Under the pieces are notes generated by a model, which saw nothing but the letters and a program-made list of their open reading frames with translations, did not search any database and was not told where the DNA came from. DNA of 12,853 nucleotides from Candidatus Woesearchaeota archaeon (GTDB taxonomy: Archaea > Nanobdellota > Nanobdellia > Woesearchaeales > SKIA01). The stretch's first letter is position 1. Each line of letters opens with the position of its first letter. The stretch covers positions 1 to 12,853 of the forward strand of contig SKXU01000018.1 of the NCBI GenBank assembly GCA_007128245.1, in the 5' to 3' direction. The position numbers and the translations under genes were made by a program. Of the stretch, positions 1-5,393 are shown in pieces.

Positions 1-72
1 ACAAGCATTAAACGCCACTGAACCAGCCATTAAAGCCAGAATAGTTTTTTCTGATGCATTCCATCTTCTCAT
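1..72 (-). CDS. N-terminal fragment of an exported or membrane-anchored protein
   Basis: An ATG at 72 opens a reading frame that runs off the left edge of the window, so only 24 residues are visible. They begin MRRWNASEKTILALM and continue into a hydrophobic stretch ending VAFNAC. The pattern of a basic N-terminus followed by a hydrophobic core suggests a signal peptide or first membrane segment; the terminal Cys could be a lipobox cysteine, but this cannot be decided without the rest. The start is supported by a TATA-like element centred 26 bp upstream (94-103), giving a leaderless mRNA. It lies 58 bp downstream of the primase gene on the same strand and has its own promoter. Function unknown. 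Confidence 0.55.
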   Translation of the reverse strand, partial: MRRWNASEKTILALMAGSVAFNAC

Positions 73-93
73 AATCCCTATAAATCAGATTTC

Positions 94-103
94 ATTTATA
101 AAT
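94..103 (-). promoter_or_regulatory. TATA box for the partial gene at 72
   Basis: ATTTATAAAT is centred at 98.5, which is 26 bp upstream of the ATG at 72 on the minus strand. This fits archaeal TBP/TFB spacing with transcription starting at the start codon. Confidence 0.55.
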
Positions 104-130
104 GTTATGAAGTTCGTATCCGGATGGTGA

Positions 131-1600
131 TTACTGTTTACCTTGTTGTTTGATGCGCAAACGCACATACTGCACAGGGTTTTTCACCCGAGAAGACAAC
201 TCGTCATGCGCAAGAACGCCCAAATCCTTGTAATACATATCATTATCAAAATTTGGGGGAAGCACGACCTGGCCTTTCTGCTTGTGATACCGCAGATGAC
301 CCTCAATCTCAGTCTCTCTCAAGGGATCGGGCTGGGCGTCATTCCATTCACGAAGACGAGCCTCGATCATCTCATAACTCCATCCGACAGAGCGCAAGAA
401 ATTTGTGAGGACAAACAACGCTCGTTTTCGTCCATCACGAAGCTCGCCAAGCAAGTTCACAATAGGCGGAGGAAAGAACTCTTCAGGAGCGGCATCACCC
501 ACCCACTCTATCTCCGCAAAAGACTTCTTCTCTTCTGCAGGTTTAAAGCGCATGGCATTATGCAGCAACGCGTGCGCACAGCCTCGCTCAACATCACGCC
601 GCAAAAAAGGAAGAAGTGTATCGATAGTATCTGGGTGCGCCTTGCTCTTATCAAACGAGCGGACACCATCAAGTGGCACAGGAACAGAAGCCAAACCGGA
701 TTTTTCATGTAATGAATATACTAAACGATACATGTGACGCGAGGACACAAGCATGGTATCCACTGCAAGATCAACTTTTCTTCGCTTCTCGACCACGTCA
801 GAAGCTTGATGCACGGGCCGGATGAGAGCACCGCATTTTGCGCACGCAATAAAGTCTTTGTCTGAGCGCTCACGATGACTACATGACGGACACACAAACT
901 CGTAGCCATCAACACGCGCTCCAGGAAGTACTTTTCCCGAAGAAGCATCTACAACGACAAGTACGTCAGAGAGTCGCTCAAGACCCAGCTCAGAAACCAA
1001 TTGCTCAGAGAGCGCATAGTTATTCTCAGGACCGTCCACCTTGTAGACGAGATACTCCACAATAGTTTTTACCCCCTCAGGAAATAAATCAGACATCAGC
1101 ACTTCCTCACCATCAGCGTCCACGTACGTGTCAGGGAAGGCCTCAAAAGGAACAGCGATGTGAAATCCTTTATTCCCAGAAAACTTAGCCGTAATCGCTT
1201 CATCAGGAACGCCTTCTTGGCGCAGCTGCTCAATGAGCGAGTGCGAAATCATTCGTGTAGCTTCCCAGATAGGAAAATCAACATCAAGCACAAGATCCCA
1301 GCCCACACGCAACTCGTCAAGGTCTTGCCTGCGAAGGGTTGTTGAGAGCTGCATAGGATTTGACCACGTCTCTTCAGAAATGTGAAAACTCGTTGCTTTT
1401 TTCTGCGCAAAGGACAAAATATCGGAATCATATACGACAATATCAGGGCGCCTTCCGAAGCGATCACCAAACTTAACAGCAACCTCTTTACCGCGACACT
1501 GTGCCGCCATAGCTTGACGAATTTCAGGGCGCTTATAGTACGAAAGCGTTACGTGAATGGGAAGCATACAGGATGAAAGGAAGTATTCAGTAATAAACAC
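131..1600 (-). CDS. priS: fused archaeo-eukaryotic DNA primase (PriS with PriL-CTD-like tail)
   Basis: It synthesises RNA/DNA primers for replication. Numbering is from the GTG at 1600. Residues 21-110 match archaeal PriS, with D106 and D108 of the catalytic DVD motif, SGNKGFHI at 141-148, a CxxC...CxxC zinc knuckle (C237, C240, C253, C256), a plausible third catalytic Asp at D281, and YSLHEKSGL at 295-303. Residues about 376-480 resemble the PriL C-terminal domain (FPPPI, RKRALFVLTNFLRSVGW, LPPNFDND, NPVQYV), so small and large subunits appear fused in 489 aa. I recall a monomeric PriS-PriL fusion being described in Nanoarchaeum equitans. Oddity: the positions where PriL has its four Fe-S cysteines are P, F, L and S/R here. 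The start is uncertain: GTG 1600 lies about 4 nt from the predicted transcription start, an ATG at 1567 (residue 12) is the alternative, and the ATG at 1602 is out of frame. Confidence 0.88.
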   Translation of the reverse strand: MFITEYFLSSCMLPIHVTLSYYKRPEIRQAMAAQCRGKEVAVKFGDRFGRRPDIVVYDSDILSFAQKKATSFHISEETWSNPMQLSTTLRRQDLDELRVGWDLVLDVDFPIWEATRMISHSLIEQLRQEGVPDEAITAKFSGNKGFHIAVPFEAFPDTYVDADGEEVLMSDLFPEGVKTIVEYLVYKVDGPENNYALSEQLVSELGLERLSDVLVVVDASSGKVLPGARVDGYEFVCPSCSHRERSDKDFIACAKCGALIRPVHQASDVVEKRRKVDLAVDTMLVSSRHMYRLVYSLHEKSGLASVPVPLDGVRSFDKSKAHPDTIDTLLPFLRRDVERGCAHALLHNAMRFKPAEEKKSFAEIEWVGDAAPEEFFPPPIVNLLGELRDGRKRALFVLTNFLRSVGWSYEMIEARLREWNDAQPDPLRETEIEGHLRYHKQKGQVVLPPNFDNDMYYKDLGVLAHDELSSRVKNPVQYVRLRIKQQGKQ

Positions 1601-1625
1601 ATCGATAGTACCCCTTACTAGTTAA

Positions 1626-1635
1626 TAATTTAAAT
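1626..1635. promoter_or_regulatory. shared bidirectional TATA element (primase / OB-protein operon)
   Basis: TAATTTAAAT is near-palindromic. Read leftward its centre lies about 30 bp from the primase GTG at 1600 (predicted start near 1604). Read rightward it lies 26 bp from an ATG at 1657. It is the only AT-rich box in the gap at 1601-1705, so both divergent transcripts probably use it. Confidence 0.5.
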
Positions 1636-1638
1636 GTA

Positions 1639-1652
1639 AGGTGAGTTCACCT
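1639..1652. promoter_or_regulatory. dyad between TATA box and start (candidate operator)
   Basis: AGGTGA-GT-TCACCT is a perfect inverted repeat with 6-bp arms and a 2-bp spacer. It sits directly downstream of the TATA element and ends 4 bp before the ATG at 1657. Archaeal repressors often bind at this position. A second dyad of the same geometry sits before the vapBC genes at 4247-4260. Confidence 0.45.
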
Positions 1653-1705
1653 CAACATGTTATACAGACGCATCGATATCAGCGCCCATAGCAGAGGCAA
1701 AAAAA

Positions 1706-1948
1706 ATGCCGCGCGAAGGAGCGCTTGTTGCCGCAAGAGGATTCATATCTGATCTCGTTACTGACGAAAATCGCGTGCGAGGACGTATTGGCTTTGAAGA
1801 CCGCACAATAGAGTTCTATGTTTATGGAACGTCTCGATACGAGCCACTTAACCAAGCAATGCAGGATGTTGAGTTAGTATACCTGAACGGAACATACAAA
1901 TCCGCAGGCGAAGGAACCATCGCAGTCACCTCAATAACGCTTGAGTGA
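1706..1948 (+). CDS. small OB-fold-like protein, probably N-terminally interrupted
   Basis: It encodes 80 aa with alternating beta-type segments (ALVAARGFISDL, RVRGRIGF, RTIEFYVYG, VELVYLNGTY, IAVTSITL), which suggests a small OB fold and possibly nucleic-acid binding. This is structural inference, not family recognition. It is divergent from the primase, and its stop overlaps the next start (GTGA at 1945-1948), so translation is probably coupled. Oddity: the frame stays open upstream to a stop at 1637 and reads SISAPIAEAKK just before this ATG, which looks like OB-protein sequence, yet it has no start codon. The ATG placed correctly for the promoter (1657) lies in another frame and begins MLYRRIDIS. 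One extra base between 1657 and 1706 would explain both. The ATG at 1706 is the only conventional start in the main frame. Confidence 0.6.
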   Translation: MPREGALVAARGFISDLVTDENRVRGRIGFEDRTIEFYVYGTSRYEPLNQAMQDVELVYLNGTYKSAGEGTIAVTSITLE

Positions 1949-2967
1949 CCGACATTATTAAAACCACACGAGTGCCTACGAAATGTATGAAACTCATCTT
2001 TGACCGCGCAGACAGCCCCGACATGTATTACCTCTGCGGATTTCACAGCGACGTGAAGTGCCTGTACACAGAAACAGCAGAAGAGAGAGTGCTATACGTG
2101 CCCGGGTTTGAATACTTGCGAGCAAAGCAAGAGGCGAAGGTGCGCGTTGAGAAACTAGAGAATATCAATGAACTCCTCGCAAGCCTTGACGGACCATTTA
2201 TCATTGGACCATTATTTGCACACAGCCTCGCACAACAACTCCAAGGAGAAATCACTATTGAGCAAGAACTCGTGCCTGAACGGAAGATAAAAACAGAGCA
2301 AGAAATTGCAGCTATTCACGAAGCGCAAAGACATGCCGCGCAAGCAATAGCACTCATTGAGCAAGAAGTAGCGCACTCAACGCTTGAGAGTGGAGTGCTC
2401 GTGCGAGAAGGAGAAGTAGTCACAAGTGAATACCTCAAATACGTGGCAAGAACATATTTGATAGAACACGGCTATGATTGCCCGGACATCATCGTCGCAT
2501 CAGGAGCGCACACCGCGCAACCGCACAACAGAGGAAGCGGACCCATCAGACAAGGACCGCTCATCATCGATTGCTTTCCGCAATCAACAAAAGCGCTTTA
2601 CCACGGAGACATGACCCGGACACTAATAGTTGGAGAAGACGAGAACGCAAAGCGTATGCTTGACGCAGTGCGCTACGCACACAAAGAATGCGTAAAAGCA
2701 TGCATACCAGGAGTAAGAGCTTCAGACTTACATGAACAATGCATTGCCATACTCCAAGAAGCAGGCTTTGAAACCACGGCACAACAAGGCATGATACACT
2801 CACTTGGGCACGGAATCGGGCTCGCGATACATGAGCGACCCGCGCTCAGTCCAAAAGATGATACCATACTCGCAGAAGGAATGGTGGTCACCATAGAGCC
2901 AGGACTGTATTACGACGTGGGCGTTCGCTGGGAGGATATCGTTGTAGTAGGAGGAGGAATACTGTGA
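1945..2967 (+). CDS. pepQ: M24 family Xaa-Pro aminopeptidase/dipeptidase
   Basis: It is a cytosolic dinuclear-metal peptidase that cleaves Xaa-Pro bonds in small peptides. Numbering is from the GTG at 1945. An N-terminal creatinase-like domain (about 15-115) precedes the pita-bread catalytic domain. All five metal ligands are visible: D209 (LIID), D222 (HGDMTRT), H289 (SLGHGIG), E318 (TIEPG) and E330 (VRWED). The GTG start overlaps the upstream stop by 4 bp; an ATG at 1987 (residue 15, MKLIFDRADSP) is an equally plausible start and fits where homology begins. Oddity: the protein stops 10 residues after the last ligand, where family members usually continue into a tail ending in a G...LT motif. 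That tail seems to lie in the overlapping frame at 2964-3080. Confidence 0.88.
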   Translation: MTDIIKTTRVPTKCMKLIFDRADSPDMYYLCGFHSDVKCLYTETAEERVLYVPGFEYLRAKQEAKVRVEKLENINELLASLDGPFIIGPLFAHSLAQQLQGEITIEQELVPERKIKTEQEIAAIHEAQRHAAQAIALIEQEVAHSTLESGVLVREGEVVTSEYLKYVARTYLIEHGYDCPDIIVASGAHTAQPHNRGSGPIRQGPLIIDCFPQSTKALYHGDMTRTLIVGEDENAKRMLDAVRYAHKECVKACIPGVRASDLHEQCIAILQEAGFETTAQQGMIHSLGHGIGLAIHERPALSPKDDTILAEGMVVTIEPGLYYDVGVRWEDIVVVGGGIL

Positions 2968-3080
2968 CCTCCATGGATGGCGTTGCAAAAAAAACACTTA
3001 CGCAGCTCGCGGACGATTTACGCGAGTACACTGCACTGAACCTGCCGTGGCTTGAAAAGCACGGGAAGGCAGAAAGCTGA
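2964..3080 (+). CDS. 38-aa overlapping ORF, likely frame-shifted tail of the M24 peptidase
   Basis: It starts at a GTG overlapping the peptidase stop (GTGA at 2964-2967) and runs to a TGA at 3078-3080. Its product begins VTSMDGVAKKTLTQLADDL. This resembles the end of M24 peptidases, where the last metal-binding strand is followed by a turn with DG and then LT.L...L. A one-base slip back near 2964 would join it to the peptidase and give about 378 aa, or 364 from the ATG at 1987, within the usual family length. The alternative is a separate, translationally coupled small protein. I favour a tail displaced by a frameshift, whether genuine or a sequence error. Confidence 0.45.
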   Translation: MTSMDGVAKKTLTQLADDLREYTALNLPWLEKHGKAES

Positions 3081-3089
3081 GCGGGTGAG

Positions 3090-3317
3090 ATGACAGTGCT
3101 TTTTGAGTGGGACTCGAAAGAGGGAAAGTATCTAGAAGTAGTATGTATGAATCCACACACAAAGAATTGGCATACAATCCTACGAATCAGCTGGACAGGA
3201 GAGGCGTTCTCAGTCAAGACAGCCGTTGGAGAACACCCCGCACAATTCACTATTACGGACTTGCGACAAAAAAAACAAATGTTTTGTGAATATGTACTTA
3301 CCTATTATCATTCATAA
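3090..3317 (+). CDS. hypothetical 75-aa protein
   Basis: I do not recognise a family. The product begins MTVLFEWDSKEGKYLEVV; a short beta-rich, weakly charged N-terminal half is followed by RISWTGEAFSVKTAV and a Lys/Gln-rich then aromatic end (CEYVLTYYHS). It has no signal peptide or membrane segment. It starts 9 bp after the preceding ORF and looks like the last gene of the operon. A Shine-Dalgarno-like GGTGAG (3084-3089) abuts the ATG at 3090 but is better spaced (6 nt) for a GTG at 3096, so the true start may be two codons downstream. Its stop is followed within a few bases by the htpX TATA box. Confidence 0.55.
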   Translation: MTVLFEWDSKEGKYLEVVCMNPHTKNWHTILRISWTGEAFSVKTAVGEHPAQFTITDLRQKKQMFCEYVLTYYHS

Positions 3318-3319
3318 CG

Positions 3320-3328
3320 CTTAAAAGA
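3320..3328 (+). promoter_or_regulatory. TATA box for htpX
   Basis: CTTAAAAGA is centred about 26 bp before the ATG at 3350, implying a leaderless transcript. A weak inverted repeat (AAGAA-TCTGC-TTCTT, 3325-3339) overlaps its downstream edge. Confidence 0.5.
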
Positions 3329-3349
3329 ATCTGCTTCTTCTCCTCAGAC

Positions 3350-4186
3350 ATGGATAACAGAATAAAGACGGTGATGCTTCTTGCACTTCTCACTGCAGTG
3401 GCGCTCTGGATCGGACAACTCTTTGGCCCTACAGGATTTTACTTTGCACTCACAATAGTGCTTTTGATGAACGTTGGAATGTACTTTTTCTCAGACAAAC
3501 TCGCTCTGATGATGTACCGAGCACAAGAAGTCACGCCCCAGCAACAACCAGTCCTGCACCGGCTCGTACAAGAAGTTGCTCACAAAGCAAAAATTCCTAA
3601 ACCACGCGTCTACATCATTAACTCAGCAACACCCAATGCGTTTGCAACCGGAAGAAACCCTAAGCATGGAGTGGTTGCATTTACCACAGGTATTATGAGC
3701 TTGCTGACAGAGCGAGAACTCAAAGGAGTAATTGCACACGAAATCGCGCACATCAAAAATAGAGACATTCTCATCACTACAATCGCAGCAAGCATTGCAG
3801 GACTCATTTCCTACCTTGCAACCATGGCGCAGTGGGCAGCAATCTTCGGATCACGAGACCAGAGCATGGGAAGCCTTGCACAACTGCTTGTGATGTCGAT
3901 TTTGGCACCTATTATTGCATTAATTATCCGCATGGCAGTCTCACGCGCACGAGAGTACTATGCTGACAAGCGAGGAGCAGAATTCATAAACGACCCTGAA
4001 GCACTTGCAAGCGCCCTTGAAAAACTCGAGGGAGGCGTTAAGCGAAGACCCATGCAGCACGGCCCACAAGCAGGAGAATCATTATTTATCATCAACCCGT
4101 TCGCAGGAAAGAGCTTTCTGAAAATCCTCTCAACACACCCAGAGACAAGCGAGCGCGTAAAGCGACTGCGTGCGATGCGCGTGTGA
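3350..4186 (+). CDS. htpX: HtpX-like membrane zinc metalloprotease (M48)
   Basis: It is an integral membrane endopeptidase for quality control of membrane proteins, with its active site facing the cytosol. Two N-terminal membrane segments (about 7-25 and 29-47) are followed by NAFATGR (96-102), the zinc motif HEIAH (130-134), two further segments (about 140-165 and 176-197) and SRAREYYAD (198-206), where E202 is the expected third zinc ligand. STHP (261-264) lies near the C-terminus, as in the family. At 278 aa it is of normal length. The ATG is supported by the TATA box 26 bp upstream. It appears monocistronic, with a new promoter starting after a 78-bp gap. Confidence 0.93.
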   Translation: MDNRIKTVMLLALLTAVALWIGQLFGPTGFYFALTIVLLMNVGMYFFSDKLALMMYRAQEVTPQQQPVLHRLVQEVAHKAKIPKPRVYIINSATPNAFATGRNPKHGVVAFTTGIMSLLTERELKGVIAHEIAHIKNRDILITTIAASIAGLISYLATMAQWAAIFGSRDQSMGSLAQLLVMSILAPIIALIIRMAVSRAREYYADKRGAEFINDPEALASALEKLEGGVKRRPMQHGPQAGESLFIINPFAGKSFLKILSTHPETSERVKRLRAMRV

Positions 4187-4237
4187 ACATAAGTTTTCAG
4201 TTTGTGTAAAAAAATTACAGAAAAAGGCACAATACTA

Positions 4238-4245
4238 ATATAAAA
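4238..4245 (+). promoter_or_regulatory. TATA box for vapBC
   Basis: ATATAAAA is centred 23-24 bp before the ATG at 4265. It rules out the upstream in-frame GTG at 4253, which would lie before the predicted transcription start. Confidence 0.55.
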
Positions 4246-4246
4246 G

Positions 4247-4260
4247 TTATACGTGTATAA
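4247..4260. promoter_or_regulatory. dyad before vapB (candidate autoregulatory operator)
   Basis: TTATAC-GT-GTATAA is an inverted repeat with 6-bp arms and a GT spacer, wedged between the TATA box and the start codon. AbrB-type antitoxins commonly repress their own operon through such palindromes, so VapB or VapBC binding here is a natural inference. Confidence 0.5.
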
Positions 4261-4264
4261 TTGT

Positions 4265-4483
4265 ATGGTTATCGTGGAATTCGAAGCAGAAATAAAAAAA
4301 TGGGGCAACTCACAAGGAATTATCATTCCGCAAGAGCACGCAAAAAAATTCATGCAAAAAAAAGTAAAAGTGCACCTTATGGAACCAGAGGATCCAATGA
4401 AACAATATGACGGAACACTCAATCTCGACACCCCAATAGACCAGCTCATGCGAGAAATAGATGAGGAACTGTGGGATGAGTAA
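4265..4483 (+). CDS. vapB: AbrB/SpoVT-type antitoxin (VapB-like)
   Basis: A 72-aa protein with an N-terminal swapped-hairpin AbrB DNA-binding domain (about 5-38), recognised by EIKKWGNSQGIIIP at 9-22. The acidic C-terminal part (about 52-72, ending DEELWDE) is the segment expected to clamp the toxin. The toxin gene follows with an 8-bp overlap, the standard antitoxin-first order. The ATG at 4265 is chosen over the GTG at 4253 because of promoter position. Regulation is probably autorepression through the dyad just upstream. MazE-like and VapB-like AbrB antitoxins cannot be separated from sequence alone; the PIN partner decides for VapB. Confidence 0.82.
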   Translation: MVIVEFEAEIKKWGNSQGIIIPQEHAKKFMQKKVKVHLMEPEDPMKQYDGTLNLDTPIDQLMREIDEELWDE

Positions 4484-4841
4484 ATACTTTTTTGACACAT
4501 ACGCAACAATAGCGCTCATGCACAAGAGTAACGCATATGCACCCTATGCAGACACAAGAAGAAACAACTCAATATTCAATGTTGCAGAACTTGCATGGAT
4601 GCTCACAAGAAAAAACCAACCACACACGAAAAAAATAATCTCCTCAGCAGAAAAAAATGTGTTACCAGTGATCGGAGAAGACCTTGTGCGTGCAGCACAC
4701 CTACGCAAGCAAAACAAAGACTTATCGATGACGGACGCAATTGGCTACTGCATGGCACAGCGACTGAACATGAAATTTCTTACAGGAGATGAAGCATTCA
4801 AGAAACTATCTAACGTGGAGTTTGTGAAAGCCACTGAGTAA
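4476..4841 (+). CDS. vapC: PIN-domain ribonuclease toxin (VapC-like)
   Basis: A 121-aa PIN nuclease, expected to be a Mg-dependent RNase restrained by the adjacent antitoxin. The acidic active-site residues are in family order: D7 (YFFDTYA), E38 (NVAELAW), D87 (MTDAIGY) and D105 (TGDEAF). The ATG at 4476 overlaps the antitoxin stop; an upstream in-frame codon at 4461 would add five residues and is less likely. The RNA target cannot be inferred. Its last 32 bp overlap the 3' end of the convergent isomerase gene, so full-length transcripts of the two would be antisense there. Confidence 0.85.
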   Translation: MSKYFFDTYATIALMHKSNAYAPYADTRRNNSIFNVAELAWMLTRKNQPHTKKIISSAEKNVLPVIGEDLVRAAHLRKQNKDLSMTDAIGYCMAQRLNMKFLTGDEAFKKLSNVEFVKATE

Positions 4842-5364
4842 ACTCTTTGCTTTCTGAAAGCAAAACCGCTTCTTTTTCACACCACTCACTATACCTTCCC
4901 GGTTGCGTGCGTATCTCATCAAGAAACGTATCCCAAGAAACCCAACGCGTCGCTGCGACCTCATCAGGATTTATGAGAGGCTCAGCAGAAAAACGAGCAA
5001 CAAACACCGGACAGATTTCGTGCTCGACAATACCGTCAAGCTCTGCCCGATACCAAAAATCAGGAAGCATGCATTCCAACTCCTCGGAAGGAATACGAAT
5101 ACCAAGTTCCTCTCGCACTCGACGACTCACGGCATCAGCGTTCTCCTCGCCAAGCTGCGGATGACCACAACACGAATTACTCCAAATGCCAGGCCACGTT
5201 TTTTTTGAGAGCGCTCGTTGTTGCAACAACAACTCATTATTCTCATTAAACAAGAAAAGAGAAAAGGCTCTGTGCAACGGAGTGGTATCAGTGTGTACAG
5301 TCGCTTTAGGAGCCGTTCCTAACACAGTATTGTCTTTATCAACAAGAACTACGTGCTCGACCAT
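4810..5364 (-). CDS. idi: isopentenyl-diphosphate delta-isomerase, type I
   Basis: It interconverts IPP and DMAPP, the step that supplies the starter unit for archaeal lipid isoprenoids. This is a Nudix-fold type I enzyme: H24 and H31 (TVHTDTTPLH) and H68 are metal ligands, C66 in NSCCGHPQ is the catalytic Cys, and E114 and E116 in VEHEICPVF correspond to the metal and catalytic glutamates of the E. coli enzyme (184 aa here, 182 there). The Nudix helix is SRRVREELGI (80-89). Most archaea use the unrelated flavin-dependent type II enzyme, so a type I gene suggests a lineage-specific or transferred pathway. It starts 29 bp after hef and has its own TATA element; its end overlaps vapC. Confidence 0.93.
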   Translation of the reverse strand: MVEHVVLVDKDNTVLGTAPKATVHTDTTPLHRAFSLFLFNENNELLLQQRALSKKTWPGIWSNSCCGHPQLGEENADAVSRRVREELGIRIPSEELECMLPDFWYRAELDGIVEHEICPVFVARFSAEPLINPDEVAATRWVSWDTFLDEIRTQPGRYSEWCEKEAVLLSESKEFTQWLSQTPR

Positions 5365-5383
5365 GGTAGGAGGAAGAGCTAGA

Positions 5384-5392
5384 ACTTTATTA
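5384..5392 (-). promoter_or_regulatory. TATA box for idi
   Basis: Minus-strand TAATAAAGT is centred 24 bp before the ATG at 5364. It lies in the 29-bp gap just after the hef stop codon, so idi can be transcribed independently of hef. Confidence 0.45.
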
Positions 5393-5393
5393 G

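Noticed and set aside
143..712. Long plus-strand open frame opposite the primase
   Set aside because: It is antisense to a well-conserved coding region, has low-complexity basic composition, no promoter and no recognisable domain.
4253..4264. Upstream GTG start for the VapB antitoxin
   Set aside because: It lies within the dyad and before the transcription start predicted from the TATA box; AbrB homology is complete from the ATG at 4265.
3958..4509. Minus-strand open frame of 183 codons across the htpX end and vapB
   Set aside because: It covers two strongly supported plus-strand genes and their promoter, and its Ser/Phe-rich translation looks like antisense sequence.
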